Source of the DNA: Gemmobacter nectariphilus
Lineage (GTDB): Bacteria > Pseudomonadota > Alphaproteobacteria > Rhodobacterales > Rhodobacteraceae
Reading direction: 5' to 3'
NCBI GenBank assembly: GCA_020721445.1
Contig: DYMU01000012.1
Location: 16,079-80,078 of the forward strand
Length of the DNA: 64,000 nucleotides
The position numbers and the translations under genes are program-made. The notes beneath the pieces are model-generated. The model had not been told where the DNA came from. It made no database searches and saw only the letters and a program-made list of their open reading frames with translations. The first letter of the stretch is position 1. Each line of letters begins with the position of its first letter. This document shows positions 18,196 through 27,218 of this stretch, in pieces.

Positions 18196-19571
18196 GCCTT
18201 GGCCCCGGCGAAATGATGGATCGCCGCCACCGCGCAAGACGCCAGCCGCGACATCGGGCTGTCTGATCGTGAGTTCAAGATGACCGGCACCTTGGCCCCC
18301 AGCACCAGCCCCGCGCCTTCAGCATGGCTGACAAAGGCCAGTTGCTTGGCCAGCATGTTGCCCGCGTCAATGCCCGGCACGACCAGAATATTCGCCCGCC
18401 CCGCCACGCCGCCTTTCAGCCCCTTGGTGCGGGCGGCGGCCATGTCGATGGCATTGTCCATCGCCAAAGGGCCTTCGACCATGCCGCCCTTGATCTGGCC
18501 ACGATCGGCCATTTTCGACAGCAGGGCCGCGTCAATCGACGACTGGATCGCCGGGTTCACCGTTTCCACCGCCGACAGCACACCCACCCGCGGCTCCATC
18601 TCCAGCGACAGCGCAAGGTCGATGGCGTTTTGGCAAATGTCCATCTTGGTGGCCAGATCGGGGGCGATGTTGATGGCGGCGTCGGTCACCATGATCGGCT
18701 CGGGCTGGCCCGGCACATCCATCACGAAGACATGGGTAAAGCGGCGGCCGACGCGCAGGCCGGTGCCTTTTTCCAGCATCGGTTTCAGCAGGTCATCGGT
18801 GTGCAGATGCCCCTTCATCACCGCCGCCGCGCGCCCTTCGTGCACCAGGGCACAGGCCAGGGCAGCGGCGGCAAGATCGCTTGGCGCGTCGATGATCTCG
18901 ATCCCGGTCAGGTCAGCGCCGATCTCGGCCGCCGTTGCCCGTATCCGTGCGGCATTGCCGATCAGGATCGGCGTGATGATGCTTTCGTGCCCTGCCAGCA
19001 AGGCCCCACCCAGCGAATTGGCATCATCCGGGCAGACCACCGCTGTCGGCAAGGCCGGCAGCGGGCGGGCGCGTTCCAAGAGCGCCTCGAAATGCCGGTG
19101 CCGTTGCACGATCAGACCGGGGATTTCGACCGTATCGCTTTCGAACTTTTCCGCCGGGGCCAACACCTCGGCCTCGCCGGTGATGATCATTTGGCCATCG
19201 GCACTGCGGCGCACGCTGGTGGACAGGCGCACCGCGCCCTCGGTCAGCTTTTCCAACACCTCGACCCGGCAGATCACTTCCTCACCGGCATGGGCGCGGG
19301 TGTGAAAATCAAGGATCTGACGCCGATACAGCGTGCCTGCACCGGGCAATTGCGTGCCCAGCACGGCCGAGATCAGCGAGGCCACAAACATGCCCGGTGC
19401 AACCCGTTCGGTATGGCCATTGCCGTCCAGATCACTGTCGGTCAGGTGCATCGGGTTGTAGTTTCCCGAAGCGACCGCAAAGACATACAGGTCGTCATTG
19501 GTGATCAGGCGGCGCAACTCGGCAAAGTCGCCGGGCTGCAACTCGTCAAACGTTCGGTTCACCACATGCAT
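18192..19571 (-). CDS. bifunctional enoyl-CoA hydratase / phosphate acetyltransferase
   Basis: This 459-residue fusion has an N-terminal MaoC-like hot-dog domain (about residues 10-135), with the R-hydratase-type FAVASGNYNPMHLTDSD containing the Asp/His catalytic pair. A C-terminal Pta domain (about 165-450) has NSLGGALLAGHES, MKGHLHTDDLLKPML, TDAAINIAPDL and EGPLAMDNAIDMAAA. The hydratase half would make (R)-3-hydroxyacyl-CoA, a PHA monomer. The Pta half would exchange CoA for phosphate, feeding acetate kinase. The gene lies 1 nt after the DUF3141 gene and overlaps ackA by 4 nt. Confidence 0.92.
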   Translation of the reverse strand: MHVVNRTFDELQPGDFAELRRLITNDDLYVFAVASGNYNPMHLTDSDLDGNGHTERVAPGMFVASLISAVLGTQLPGAGTLYRRQILDFHTRAHAGEEVICRVEVLEKLTEGAVRLSTSVRRSADGQMIITGEAEVLAPAEKFESDTVEIPGLIVQRHRHFEALLERARPLPALPTAVVCPDDANSLGGALLAGHESIITPILIGNAARIRATAAEIGADLTGIEIIDAPSDLAAAALACALVHEGRAAAVMKGHLHTDDLLKPMLEKGTGLRVGRRFTHVFVMDVPGQPEPIMVTDAAINIAPDLATKMDICQNAIDLALSLEMEPRVGVLSAVETVNPAIQSSIDAALLSKMADRGQIKGGMVEGPLAMDNAIDMAAARTKGLKGGVAGRANILVVPGIDAGNMLAKQLAFVSHAEGAGLVLGAKVPVILNSRSDSPMSRLASCAVAAIHHFAGAKA

Positions 19572-19572
19572 C

Positions 19573-22050
19573 TTACTTCACCGCAACAGGGGCTTCTTCG
19601 ACAGGTTTGGGCGCAGCCCCACGGCGTGCCTTGGGTGCGGCAGTGACGGCCTCATTGGCGGGTGCGGCCAGCGGATCATCTTCCACACTGCCGGTGACAG
19701 GGGGCAGACCCAGAACTTCGCAGAACCGTTGCAACAAGGACAGGGTGCGCGGCGACATTTCTTCCAGCGTGCCCGGCACGTATTGCACCACCTTCAACGC
19801 CAGCTCCCGTTCTGCCTGTTCAGGCAGCAACAGGGGTAGCGTTTCAATGGCGCGGTCAAGTTCATAGGTGGCGATCAGGGTTTGCTGGTGGATGATCATC
19901 GCCCGGCGTTCGGCGCCCAGACTGCGGAACGGCTCATCTTGCGTCAGCACCCGGCTGGCCCGTTCCAGACGGTCACGCCGCACCTGCCCGCGGTTTTCCG
20001 CCAGCAAGACCAGCATGCGGATCACCGCCTCGGGGAAGCCGCCCAACTCCATCGTCATCAGCGCCTGCGACACTTCGGGCAGACCGCGCAATTCATCCTT
20101 CGACTTCAGGGTGCGGCGGGCCTCATGGGTCTTGCCGAAGGCGCGCGCCCAAGGATTGCCCCACAGGGTGTAGAACGCCATCTCGAAGGTCATGTCGCGC
20201 AGGTCGCGCATCACGTCGATCATCTGTTCAGTGCTTTGCACCCACAGCGCCTCGGCTGCCAGAAAAGGGTTCTCGGGGGCGGTCTTGGCGCGGGTGTCGC
20301 GCACCTTTTCGGCCATCGATTCGACCTGCTTCATGGCCGGGTTGCGTGACGAGGCCAAGGCCCGCGTCAACCGCGCCGGATGCAGCGCGCGGCTGATCTC
20401 GGCCCCGGTCTGGGTTACCGTCGCCTGAATCATCGGCCGCAGCATCATGTCGTAAAGCTGCGATTGCACTTCGGACGCCCGGGCGACGGCGGCAAAGGGC
20501 CGTTCGTCATCGTGGCCATCGTCCAGCAGGCGGAGGTCATCCAGCGTGCGTTCGGAAAAACCGACGGTAAAGTGCTTGCGCCCGTCCTGTTCGGTGACAT
20601 CCTCAATCTGCATTTCATACAGACCGGGGGCAAGGGCCTCGATGGTCTTCAGGGTCGAGGTGACCTCGGAATGTTCCTTGTTGGCGATCTGGCTCGACAC
20701 GAAGATGCCCAGATGGCCGACCTGATCGTGAACCATATAGACGATGCGCTGCCCGCGGATGCGGATTTCATCAACATCGGCATAGGTTTGGGCGATCCAG
20801 TTCAGCGCCTGCTGCGGCGGGGTGATGTTGTCGCCGTGGCTGGCAAAGACGATGATCGGCGCACGAATGGCCTTCAGGTCCACCGGGCGGCCGGGCTCGA
20901 TCCGCGCCTCGTTCTTGATCAGGCGGTTGCCGACGAACAACTGCTCGACGATCCATTTGATTTCCGGCTCGTTCAGCAAGAAAAAGCCGCCCCACCAACG
21001 CTCGAAGTCAAGAAACGTCTTGTCACCCTTGTCAATGTCGCGGAACAGATCGGTATATTTGCGAAAAAGGGTGCGTGACGGGTTCATCTGCTCAAAGTTC
21101 TGCACCAGATGGGCGCCGTCGAAAATGCCGCCCCCAAGGTCTGACAGCATCATCGGAATCCAGGTGCCGCCCAGCACACCCGCGTTATAGCGCATGACAT
21201 TTTCGCCCACACGGCCCGACCACGGGTCAACCGGCGCACCGTTGATCACGATGGGGCCGGTCAGATCGGGGTTGGTCGCAGCCAAAAGCAGCGTGGCCCA
21301 ACCGCCCTGGCAGTTGCCAATCACCACCGGCTTGGACGCCCCGGGGTGCAACCGCATGACTTCGCGCACAAAGGCTGCCTCACTGCGGGTCACATAGGAC
21401 AGATATTGCCCTTCGGCGGGTTCGCGGCGGAACGCCACGAAATAGACCGGATGGCCTTCGCGCAATGCCACGCCCACCTGACTGTCGGCCTTGAAGCCGC
21501 CAATGCCCGGCCCGTGCCCGGCGCGCGGGTCGATGACGATATAGGGACGACGGGTCGGGTTGATGGTCACGCCTTCGGGCGGCAGGATGCGCAGCAGGAT
21601 GTAATTCGACGGAAATGGCAGATCCTTGCCATCCATCACCAGCTCATAGTCATAGATCAGCACCGGCGGGCAACCTGCCGCCTCATGCTCCAGAAAGATG
21701 TCACCGCGCTTGCGCAGGGTGTCCATTGTCAGGATCGCACGTTCGGCGGCATCGCGCAAATAACCCGCCCAAGCCCCCGCCAACCCGCCTGTTGTCTGCA
21801 CCCTCCGCAACGACTCCATCAGGCTTTCGGTCTTTTCGACCATGTCGCGGGTCCGCTCGCTGTGCGTGTCCACAATCCGTTTGGAATGCCGGGCGGCTGC
21901 CGTGGACAGGATGTTGCTGGTGGACGCTGATGCCGCAAGCTCGGTTTCCATCGCCTCCATCACGCGGCGCAAGGCGTCCAGCGCATCGCCTTCGGGACGC
22001 GGAACAGAAGGTTGGCGGGCAGGATCGAACAGATCGAAAACATTGGCCAT
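19573..22050 (-). CDS. DUF3141 protein with PHA-synthase-like alpha/beta-hydrolase core
   Basis: This 825-residue protein has a PhaC-like central fold. The nucleophile elbow is VIGNCQGGW with Cys at about residue 247, in place of the usual serine. A candidate Asp lies at about 407 ([12 protein letters not shown]) and a candidate His at about 446 (DQVGHLGIF). This is the Cys-Asp-His order of class I PHA synthases, and [12 protein letters not shown] recalls their substrate-channel region. A long C-terminal extension (about residues 480-825), mostly helical, distinguishes it from PhaC of about 590 residues. The ATG at 22050 follows GAGGAT. It is the second gene of the C4-acid operon. Polymerase, thioesterase and depolymerase activities all remain possible. 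Confidence 0.85.
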   Translation of the reverse strand: MANVFDLFDPARQPSVPRPEGDALDALRRVMEAMETELAASASTSNILSTAAARHSKRIVDTHSERTRDMVEKTESLMESLRRVQTTGGLAGAWAGYLRDAAERAILTMDTLRKRGDIFLEHEAAGCPPVLIYDYELVMDGKDLPFPSNYILLRILPPEGVTINPTRRPYIVIDPRAGHGPGIGGFKADSQVGVALREGHPVYFVAFRREPAEGQYLSYVTRSEAAFVREVMRLHPGASKPVVIGNCQGGWATLLLAATNPDLTGPIVINGAPVDPWSGRVGENVMRYNAGVLGGTWIPMMLSDLGGGIFDGAHLVQNFEQMNPSRTLFRKYTDLFRDIDKGDKTFLDFERWWGGFFLLNEPEIKWIVEQLFVGNRLIKNEARIEPGRPVDLKAIRAPIIVFASHGDNITPPQQALNWIAQTYADVDEIRIRGQRIVYMVHDQVGHLGIFVSSQIANKEHSEVTSTLKTIEALAPGLYEMQIEDVTEQDGRKHFTVGFSERTLDDLRLLDDGHDDERPFAAVARASEVQSQLYDMMLRPMIQATVTQTGAEISRALHPARLTRALASSRNPAMKQVESMAEKVRDTRAKTAPENPFLAAEALWVQSTEQMIDVMRDLRDMTFEMAFYTLWGNPWARAFGKTHEARRTLKSKDELRGLPEVSQALMTMELGGFPEAVIRMLVLLAENRGQVRRDRLERASRVLTQDEPFRSLGAERRAMIIHQQTLIATYELDRAIETLPLLLPEQAERELALKVVQYVPGTLEEMSPRTLSLLQRFCEVLGLPPVTGSVEDDPLAAPANEAVTAAPKARRGAAPKPVEEAPVAVK

Positions 22051-22060
22051 GGAACTATCC

Positions 22061-22825
22061 TCAGGCAGTGATGGAGAAGCCGCCGTCAATGTCGTGGACA
22101 CCACCGGTCAGATTGCACGCTTCGGGCGACGACAGAAAAGCCGCCATCGCGCCGACGTCCTCGATGGTGGCCAGTTGATGCGTTGGCGCGCGGTCCGATG
22201 CCGCCGAAAGCAATTCGTCGAAATGGTCGATCCCGCTGGCAGCGCGGGTTTTCAGCGGTCCGGGCGACAGGGCATGCACGCGGATGCCCTTTTCGCCCAA
22301 CTCGGCCGCGGCATAGCGCACGGAACTTTCCAGCGCGGCCTTGACCGGGCCCATCATGTTGTAGTGCCGCACAACGCGGCCTGACCCAAAGAACGACACC
22401 GACAGACAGGTGCCGCCATTGGCCATCAGCGGTTCGGCCAGACGGATCATCCGCAGGAAGGAATGCACCGAGATATCCATCGCCAAGGCAAAGCCTTCGG
22501 CAGAACAATCGACCACCCGGCCATGCAGATCGTCCCGCGGCGCAAAGGCGATGGAATGCACGATGGTATCCAGCCGACCCCATTGCCGGGCGATGGTGTC
22601 AAACACCGCCTCCAGCTGCCCGGCCTGACCCACATCCAAAGGCAGCGTAATCTCTGCGCCAAGCAGGTCTGCCAGCGGCCGCACATGGGGTTCGGCCTTT
22701 TCATTCAGCCAGGTCACCGCAATATCTGCACCCTGCGCCCGCAGCGCCTTGGCGCAGCCCCAGGCGATAGAGTTTTCATTGGCAATGCCAACCACCAGCG
22801 CCTTCTGACCCTTCAAGGAAAACAC
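22061..22825 (-). CDS. enoyl-ACP reductase, FabI-like SDR
   Basis: This 254-residue protein resembles FabI, which reduces enoyl-ACP with NADH. It has [18 protein letters not shown] at the N-terminus (FabI-type cofactor loop), [12 protein letters not shown], and the catalytic Y-x6-K in [14 protein letters not shown]; the C-terminus is [10 protein letters not shown]. Where E. coli FabI has Tyr146 this protein has Phe (SFFGSGR). A GTG start at 22825 with GGAG 8 nt before it fits the family N-terminus; the upstream open frame is not FabI-like. It heads the C4-acid operon, so it is probably a second FabI paralogue acting on short acyl-CoA or PHA precursors. Confidence 0.86.
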   Translation of the reverse strand: MFSLKGQKALVVGIANENSIAWGCAKALRAQGADIAVTWLNEKAEPHVRPLADLLGAEITLPLDVGQAGQLEAVFDTIARQWGRLDTIVHSIAFAPRDDLHGRVVDCSAEGFALAMDISVHSFLRMIRLAEPLMANGGTCLSVSFFGSGRVVRHYNMMGPVKAALESSVRYAAAELGEKGIRVHALSPGPLKTRAASGIDHFDELLSAASDRAPTHQLATIEDVGAMAAFLSSPEACNLTGGVHDIDGGFSITA

Positions 22826-23044
22826 AGGCCGATCTCCACATTCCTGCCTACAGCGTTGACACGAATGTGAGCCCGCCGCGTGACTGTCTGGTGACAGGTG
22901 GGATACCGCCGCGTGACATTTGGCCAAAGCGTGCTGTTCGGTCGCGGCACGAAATGCCGGGCCACGGGATCGTTGCGCAAGGTCGTGCATCACCGCGCGC
23001 CGATGGCAGTCGGCACAGCCAAAATACCGGGCAGAAAGGGGATA

Positions 23045-23121
23045 TGGTGAACCCGGAGCGATTCGAACGCCCGACCCTCAGATTCGTAGTCTGATGCTCT
23101 ATCCAGCTGAGCTACGGGTCC
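23045..23121 (-). tRNA. tRNA-Arg (anticodon ACG)
   Basis: This 77-nt gene reads GGACCCG at the 5' end, pairing with CGGGTTC at the 3' end (one G-U), followed by discriminator A and an encoded CCA. The anticodon stem TCAGA/TCTGA closes the loop CTACGAA, giving anticodon ACG, which is modified to ICG and reads CGU/CGC/CGA. The T-loop TTCGAAT and the D-arm AGCTCAGCTGGATAGAGC are canonical. Its first 10 nt overlap the end of the upstream histidine kinase reading frame on the same strand. Confidence 0.97.
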
Positions 23122-24593
23122 ACTGTGGGGGCGGATGTAGCGACCCCGGTGCGGCTTTGCAAGGGCAAAACACGCGGCGACGGCTGGGTGGTTTGCGAAA
23201 CCGCCTTGGGCAGCCAGATCACGAACTCGGTGCCATCGGCATCGCTGCGGGCAAGCTCAAGCGTGCCGCCATGGCCTGTGACCAGTTCGGATGCGATGGC
23301 CAGACCCAGCCCGGTGCCGCCCTTGCGGGTGCCGCCCTGAAAGGCTGCAAACAAATGCTCGCGCGCCTTGGCGGGCAGGCCGGGGCCGGTATCGCCGACC
23401 CTGATCCACCACCGCGCACCATCCTCACCGGCCGAGATTTCGACCGTGCCGGGCTTGCCGGTCGCCTCGATCGCCTGACGCGCATTGCGAACAAGGTTTG
23501 ACAGCACGCGAAACAACTGCTCGCCATCGGCATGCAGGGTCAGACCCGCCGGCACGTCGATCAGCGCGGTGGCCAGCCCGCCCGTCTGCAAGCCTTCGCC
23601 CTCGGCCACCTCTTCGACCAAAGGCCGCAACACGACGGCGGCAAGCTGGGGCGGCGCTTCTTCGGCCTTGCCAAAGGTCAGCGTGGTTTCGCACAGATGC
23701 ACCGCGCGGCTGATCGAGTTCACCAGCTTTGGCGCGGCCCGCGCCACCATCGGATCGGCGCTGTTTTCAATCCGGTCGGCAAACAACTGGGCTGTGGTCA
23801 GGATGTTGCGCAGATCGTGGCTGATCTTGGCCACCGCGCCCCCCAACTGGGCCAGGCGCTGCTTTTGGCGCAAGGCCGTGGTCAGTTGGGTTTGCAGGCT
23901 GTTCAGCGCCTCTTCGGCCGCGCGCAGCTCGACCACGCGGGCGGTGGGGGCAATGACCCGGCGGGCATCTTCGGGCGCCTCGGCATAGGCCTGCATGTGG
24001 CGCACCACGCGGCGGATCGGGGCCACGATCATCCGCTGCACCGAGATGAACAACAAAATCGCCGTCACCGCCGAAATCAGTGCCGACAACACCAGAATGC
24101 GCATGCCATAATCGACCATCGCCGCCCGCAAGGGCCCGGTCTCCATGGTGATCTCGATCAGCAACCCCGCCTGTTGCACCGGGTTGCCGATCACCCGGAT
24201 CACCCGGTTCATCGGGTCGCGCAGCACACCGATCGCGTCGCGCACCAGATCCCATGGCCCCGAGGTGCGCAGGTCATAGGTGTCATGGATCGCCGCCGGA
24301 ATGGGGGACGACAGCACCAGTTGGCGCACCTCATCGCGCCGCAACACCACGTTGAACACACCGGCGTTGACCAAAAGCTCGGCCTCAAGCTCGGGCGCGA
24401 TGGTCTCATCCGTGGTCAGCAGCGACAGCGAGGCAATCTGTGCCTTTTCCAGCCGCAAGATCAGGTAATCAGCCCGGAACCGCGCAATCGACGGCACAAA
24501 GATCAACACCTCGGCCAGCATGACAAACGCCACCGTCAGCATCAGGAAGCGCCCTGACAGGGTATTGAAGAACCCCTTTCCCGCGCGCGTCAC
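23112..24593 (-). CDS. membrane sensor histidine kinase (orphan)
   Basis: This 493-residue kinase has a first membrane segment at about residues 15-35, a periplasmic sensing region to about 160, a second membrane segment at about 166-186 and a HAMP-like linker. The HisKA domain has the phospho-acceptor His near 259 (KISHDLRNILTT). The HATPase domain shows the N box NLVRNARQAIEA, G1 box VGDTGPGLP and G2 GGTGLGLAIA. No response regulator gene lies nearby, so the partner is encoded elsewhere. The TAG stop lies inside the 5' end of the tRNA-Arg gene. The sensed signal is unknown. Confidence 0.92.
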   Translation of the reverse strand: MTRAGKGFFNTLSGRFLMLTVAFVMLAEVLIFVPSIARFRADYLILRLEKAQIASLSLLTTDETIAPELEAELLVNAGVFNVVLRRDEVRQLVLSSPIPAAIHDTYDLRTSGPWDLVRDAIGVLRDPMNRVIRVIGNPVQQAGLLIEITMETGPLRAAMVDYGMRILVLSALISAVTAILLFISVQRMIVAPIRRVVRHMQAYAEAPEDARRVIAPTARVVELRAAEEALNSLQTQLTTALRQKQRLAQLGGAVAKISHDLRNILTTAQLFADRIENSADPMVARAAPKLVNSISRAVHLCETTLTFGKAEEAPPQLAAVVLRPLVEEVAEGEGLQTGGLATALIDVPAGLTLHADGEQLFRVLSNLVRNARQAIEATGKPGTVEISAGEDGARWWIRVGDTGPGLPAKAREHLFAAFQGGTRKGGTGLGLAIASELVTGHGGTLELARSDADGTEFVIWLPKAVSQTTQPSPRVLPLQSRTGVATSAPTVDP

Positions 24594-24617
24594 CGTGTAT
24601 TGCCCCCATCTGTTGCG

Positions 24618-26036
24618 TCAGGGCAGATACCGTTGCACCAACTGAACCACCCGCTTCAGCATAGGATTATCAAAGAGTTTCGGGGAAAAATAGGCTCCTG
24701 CCGCACGTTTCGAGATTTCGCCCAGCGTGGGGTAAGGCGCGACCATCCCGGCAATCGCCGACATCTTGGCCCGCGACGCAATCGCAAGCGCCCACAGGGC
24801 GATCAACTCACCCGCCTGCGGACCGGCAATGGACGCCCCGACAGGCCGCCCCTTGACCACCATCACCTTCAGCAGACCCTGCGCCTTGCCTTCGGCCTGC
24901 GCACGGTCGTTGTGGTGAAAATCCTGCCGCAGCACGCTAAGCGCCGGGCCATGCGCGCGGCGGGCCTCGGCCTCGGTCATGCCCACCTGCGCCAGTTCCG
25001 GGTCGGCGTAGGTGACCCAGGGGATGTGCCGCATGGTGGCGCGGGCAGGCAGGCCCAGCACGATCTGCCGGATCACGATACCCGCATGATAGCCTGCGAC
25101 ATGGGTGAATTGCAGCCCCCCCGCCGCATCGCCCACGGCATAGACCCGGCGGTTGGTGCTGCGCAGATCGGGGCCAACGGTCACGCCCTTGCGGTTATGC
25201 CGGACCCCCGCTGAATCCAGGTTCAACCCGTCCAGATCCACGCGGCGCCCCACCGCCATCAGCAGATGGCTGCCCTGCACCGTGCGGCCGTCTTTCAGCG
25301 TCACCGTGATGTCGCCCAGCTGCCCCGACAGGGCCGTCACCGGGGCGTCTTCCACAATCTCCACCCCCTCGGCGCGCAGCTTTTCCAGCACCAAGGCAGC
25401 CATTTCCGGGTCGTCCCGGCCAAGTGCCTTGGCACCTTCGACCACCGTCACCCGGCATCCAAGCCGGTTGTGTGCCTGCGCCATTTCGATGCCAATGGGG
25501 CCGCCGCCGATGACGATCAGATGCGCGGGCCGTTCGCGCAGCGCGAAGATCGTCTCATTGGTCAGATAGGGCACGGTCTCTGCCCCCGGGATCGGCGGCA
25601 CGAAAGGCCGACTGCCGGTGGCAATCACAAAGCGCCGCGCCTTGACGATGTGCCCGCCCGCCTCAACCCTGTCGGGCCCGGTAAACCGCGCCCAGGCCCG
25701 GATGACCCGCACGCCCAGACCTTCGAACCGTTCCTGACTGTCGACTGGCGCGATGGTGGCAATCACCTTGGCCACATGGTCCTTGACTGCGGCAAAATCC
25801 ACCGCTGGCTCGACCGGCGTGATGCCGAACTTGGCACCATCGCGCATCGCCTGCGCGGCCTTGGCGGCGGCCAGCAGCGCCTTTGACGGCACACAGCCCG
25901 CGTTCAGGCAATCGCCGCCCATCTCGGCACCTTCGATCAGCACCACCCGTGCGCCCATCTGCACCGCCCCTGCGGCGATGGACAGGCCCCCCGACCCTGC
26001 GCCGATAATGCAGATATCTGTCTCGATCAGGTCCAT
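24618..26036 (-). CDS. FAD-dependent pyridine nucleotide-disulfide oxidoreductase
   Basis: This 472-residue flavoprotein of the dihydrolipoamide dehydrogenase/mercuric reductase fold has FAD loop IIGAGSGGLSIAAGA, redox disulfide GGDCLNAGCVPSK, NAD loop VIGGGPIGIEMAQ and second FAD motif YAVGDAAGG. At the C-terminus the usual HxHPT catalytic pair is replaced by APYPTLGE, so the His base is lost, unlike true lipoamide dehydrogenase. The ATG at 26036 lies 1 nt after the stop of the VTT gene, giving a tightly coupled pair. The substrate may be an unidentified disulfide, quinone or thiol; this pairing of membrane protein and reductase suggests a membrane-associated redox function. Confidence 0.9.
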   Translation of the reverse strand: MDLIETDICIIGAGSGGLSIAAGAVQMGARVVLIEGAEMGGDCLNAGCVPSKALLAAAKAAQAMRDGAKFGITPVEPAVDFAAVKDHVAKVIATIAPVDSQERFEGLGVRVIRAWARFTGPDRVEAGGHIVKARRFVIATGSRPFVPPIPGAETVPYLTNETIFALRERPAHLIVIGGGPIGIEMAQAHNRLGCRVTVVEGAKALGRDDPEMAALVLEKLRAEGVEIVEDAPVTALSGQLGDITVTLKDGRTVQGSHLLMAVGRRVDLDGLNLDSAGVRHNRKGVTVGPDLRSTNRRVYAVGDAAGGLQFTHVAGYHAGIVIRQIVLGLPARATMRHIPWVTYADPELAQVGMTEAEARRAHGPALSVLRQDFHHNDRAQAEGKAQGLLKVMVVKGRPVGASIAGPQAGELIALWALAIASRAKMSAIAGMVAPYPTLGEISKRAAGAYFSPKLFDNPMLKRVVQLVQRYLP

Positions 26037-26037
26037 C

Positions 26038-26751
26038 TCAGGCCCCTTTCCGCAAGCGTTTGAAAACAATCGGCAGCGCCGACAGGGCGGCAAGCCCAAG
26101 GATCGGGCCAAGGATCTGCGGCGCAAAGATGATAGACAGGTCCGGCGTCTCGCCGCGCGCAAACACCTCACCCAAGCCCGCCCCGACCGAGGTGAACACC
26201 AGCCCGCCGGGGATGATGCCGACAAAGGTGGTCAGCGCAAAGCGAAACAGCGACGTGCCGACAAAGGCCGGCAGCAGATTGGCAAGAAAGAACGGCACCG
26301 CCGGCACCAGCCGCATGATCAGCAGCGCCGACCATTCGTTGTCGCGCAGCGCCTGCTGCAACTTTGCGCCCGCCCCGCCCCTTTCCTCGATCCGCGCCGC
26401 AACATCGGCCCCGAACCCGGCGCGGGCGGCAAGAAACACCGCAATCGCCCCGATCGTGGCCCCGACGACGTTGTAAAGCACCCCCGGAAACAGCCCGAAC
26501 AAAAAGCCCCCGGTCAGCGTGGCAATCGTCGCCCCCGGCAGGCTGAACGCCACGATCACCACATAGGCCGCGACGAACGCCAGACTGGCGAGGCCGAAGT
26601 TGCCATCACGAAACGCGATCAGCGCCTCGCGATGCTGGGCAAGCGCCGCAAAACTGATCTGGTCGCGCAGGGCAAAGGCCCCGATCAGGGCGGCCGCGGC
26701 AATGGCAATGATTGGCAGGCGTTTTTGCCAAGAGGTCTGGGGGTTGGGCAT
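26038..26751 (-). CDS. TVP38/TMEM64-family (VTT domain) membrane protein
   Basis: This 237-residue inner-membrane protein has an N-terminal membrane anchor and a VTT/DedA-superfamily core. The core includes AFSLPGATIATLTGGFLFG, the following VVGATIGAIAVFLAAR helix and the re-entrant segment RLVPAVPFFLANLLPAFVG. Family members include lipid scramblases and DedA-type transporters. GAGGACC precedes the ATG. It is followed after 1 nt by the flavin disulfide reductase, a pairing that suggests a shared redox or lipid task. Confidence 0.9.
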   Translation of the reverse strand: MPNPQTSWQKRLPIIAIAAAALIGAFALRDQISFAALAQHREALIAFRDGNFGLASLAFVAAYVVIVAFSLPGATIATLTGGFLFGLFPGVLYNVVGATIGAIAVFLAARAGFGADVAARIEERGGAGAKLQQALRDNEWSALLIMRLVPAVPFFLANLLPAFVGTSLFRFALTTFVGIIPGGLVFTSVGAGLGEVFARGETPDLSIIFAPQILGPILGLAALSALPIVFKRLRKGA

Positions 26752-27050
26752 GCGGTCCTCGGTAAAGCTGATCTTCTGTCCCTACGCGAGGATTGGCCAT
26801 GTTGGCGCGGTAAAGGCGATTTGCGACAGCCGCCTCACGTCCCGTTGATCCGCATCGGGCGCAGGGTGCCGAAAATCGGCGATCTTGTAACAGACAACCC
26901 GGGGCGTGCGGGCGGGCAATGGTGGATTGTTGTCGAAAATCACCATGGTTCGCGTTGACTTGGCACGAAACCCCCCGTAAAGCACGGGCTTCAAGTTCCC
27001 TGCCCTCGAATCCTTTGGGGTTCGGGCAAGCCGTCTGATGGAGAGCCGCG
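26752..27050. other. divergent region between the VTT gene and rpmH
   Basis: These 299 bases separate two divergent transcripts. The part near rpmH holds a good promoter candidate (26955-26983) and a pyrimidine/purine leader of about 60 nt. I see no open frame that I would defend and no structured RNA. Nothing convincing is visible in 26760-26940. Confidence 0.5.
26955..26983 (+). promoter_or_regulatory. sigma70-type promoter of rpmH-rnpA-yidD
   Basis: TTGACT (26955-26960) is followed after 17 nt by TAAAGC (26978-26983). The -35 matches consensus at five of six positions; the -10 is weaker. Transcription would begin about 60 nt before the rpmH start codon. The same TAAAGC hexamer with a TTGACG -35 recurs before rpsM in this window, which supports it as a real housekeeping promoter type. 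Confidence 0.55.
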
Positions 27051-27185
27051 ATGAAGCGCACATTTCAACCGTCGAACCTGGTCCGCAAGCGCCGCCATGG
27101 GTTCCGCGCCCGCATGGCCACCAAGGGTGGCCGTCTGGTGCTGGCCGCCCGCCGCGCCAAGGGCCGTCACAAGCTGTCGGCTTAA
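27051..27185 (+). CDS. rpmH: 50S ribosomal protein L34
   Basis: This 44-residue, strongly basic protein begins [19 protein letters not shown] and ends in [10 protein letters not shown], the universal L34 pattern. It is a structural component of the large subunit. It is the first gene of the conserved rpmH-rnpA-yidD unit; rnpA starts 33 nt after the stop. The upstream GAGAGCCGCG places a purine-rich ribosome-binding site 8-10 nt before the ATG. Confidence 0.97.
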   Translation: MKRTFQPSNLVRKRRHGFRARMATKGGRLVLAARRAKGRHKLSA

Positions 27186-27218
27186 ATCCTTCGGCCCTGA
27201 TACGGGCCGCAGCGGGAT

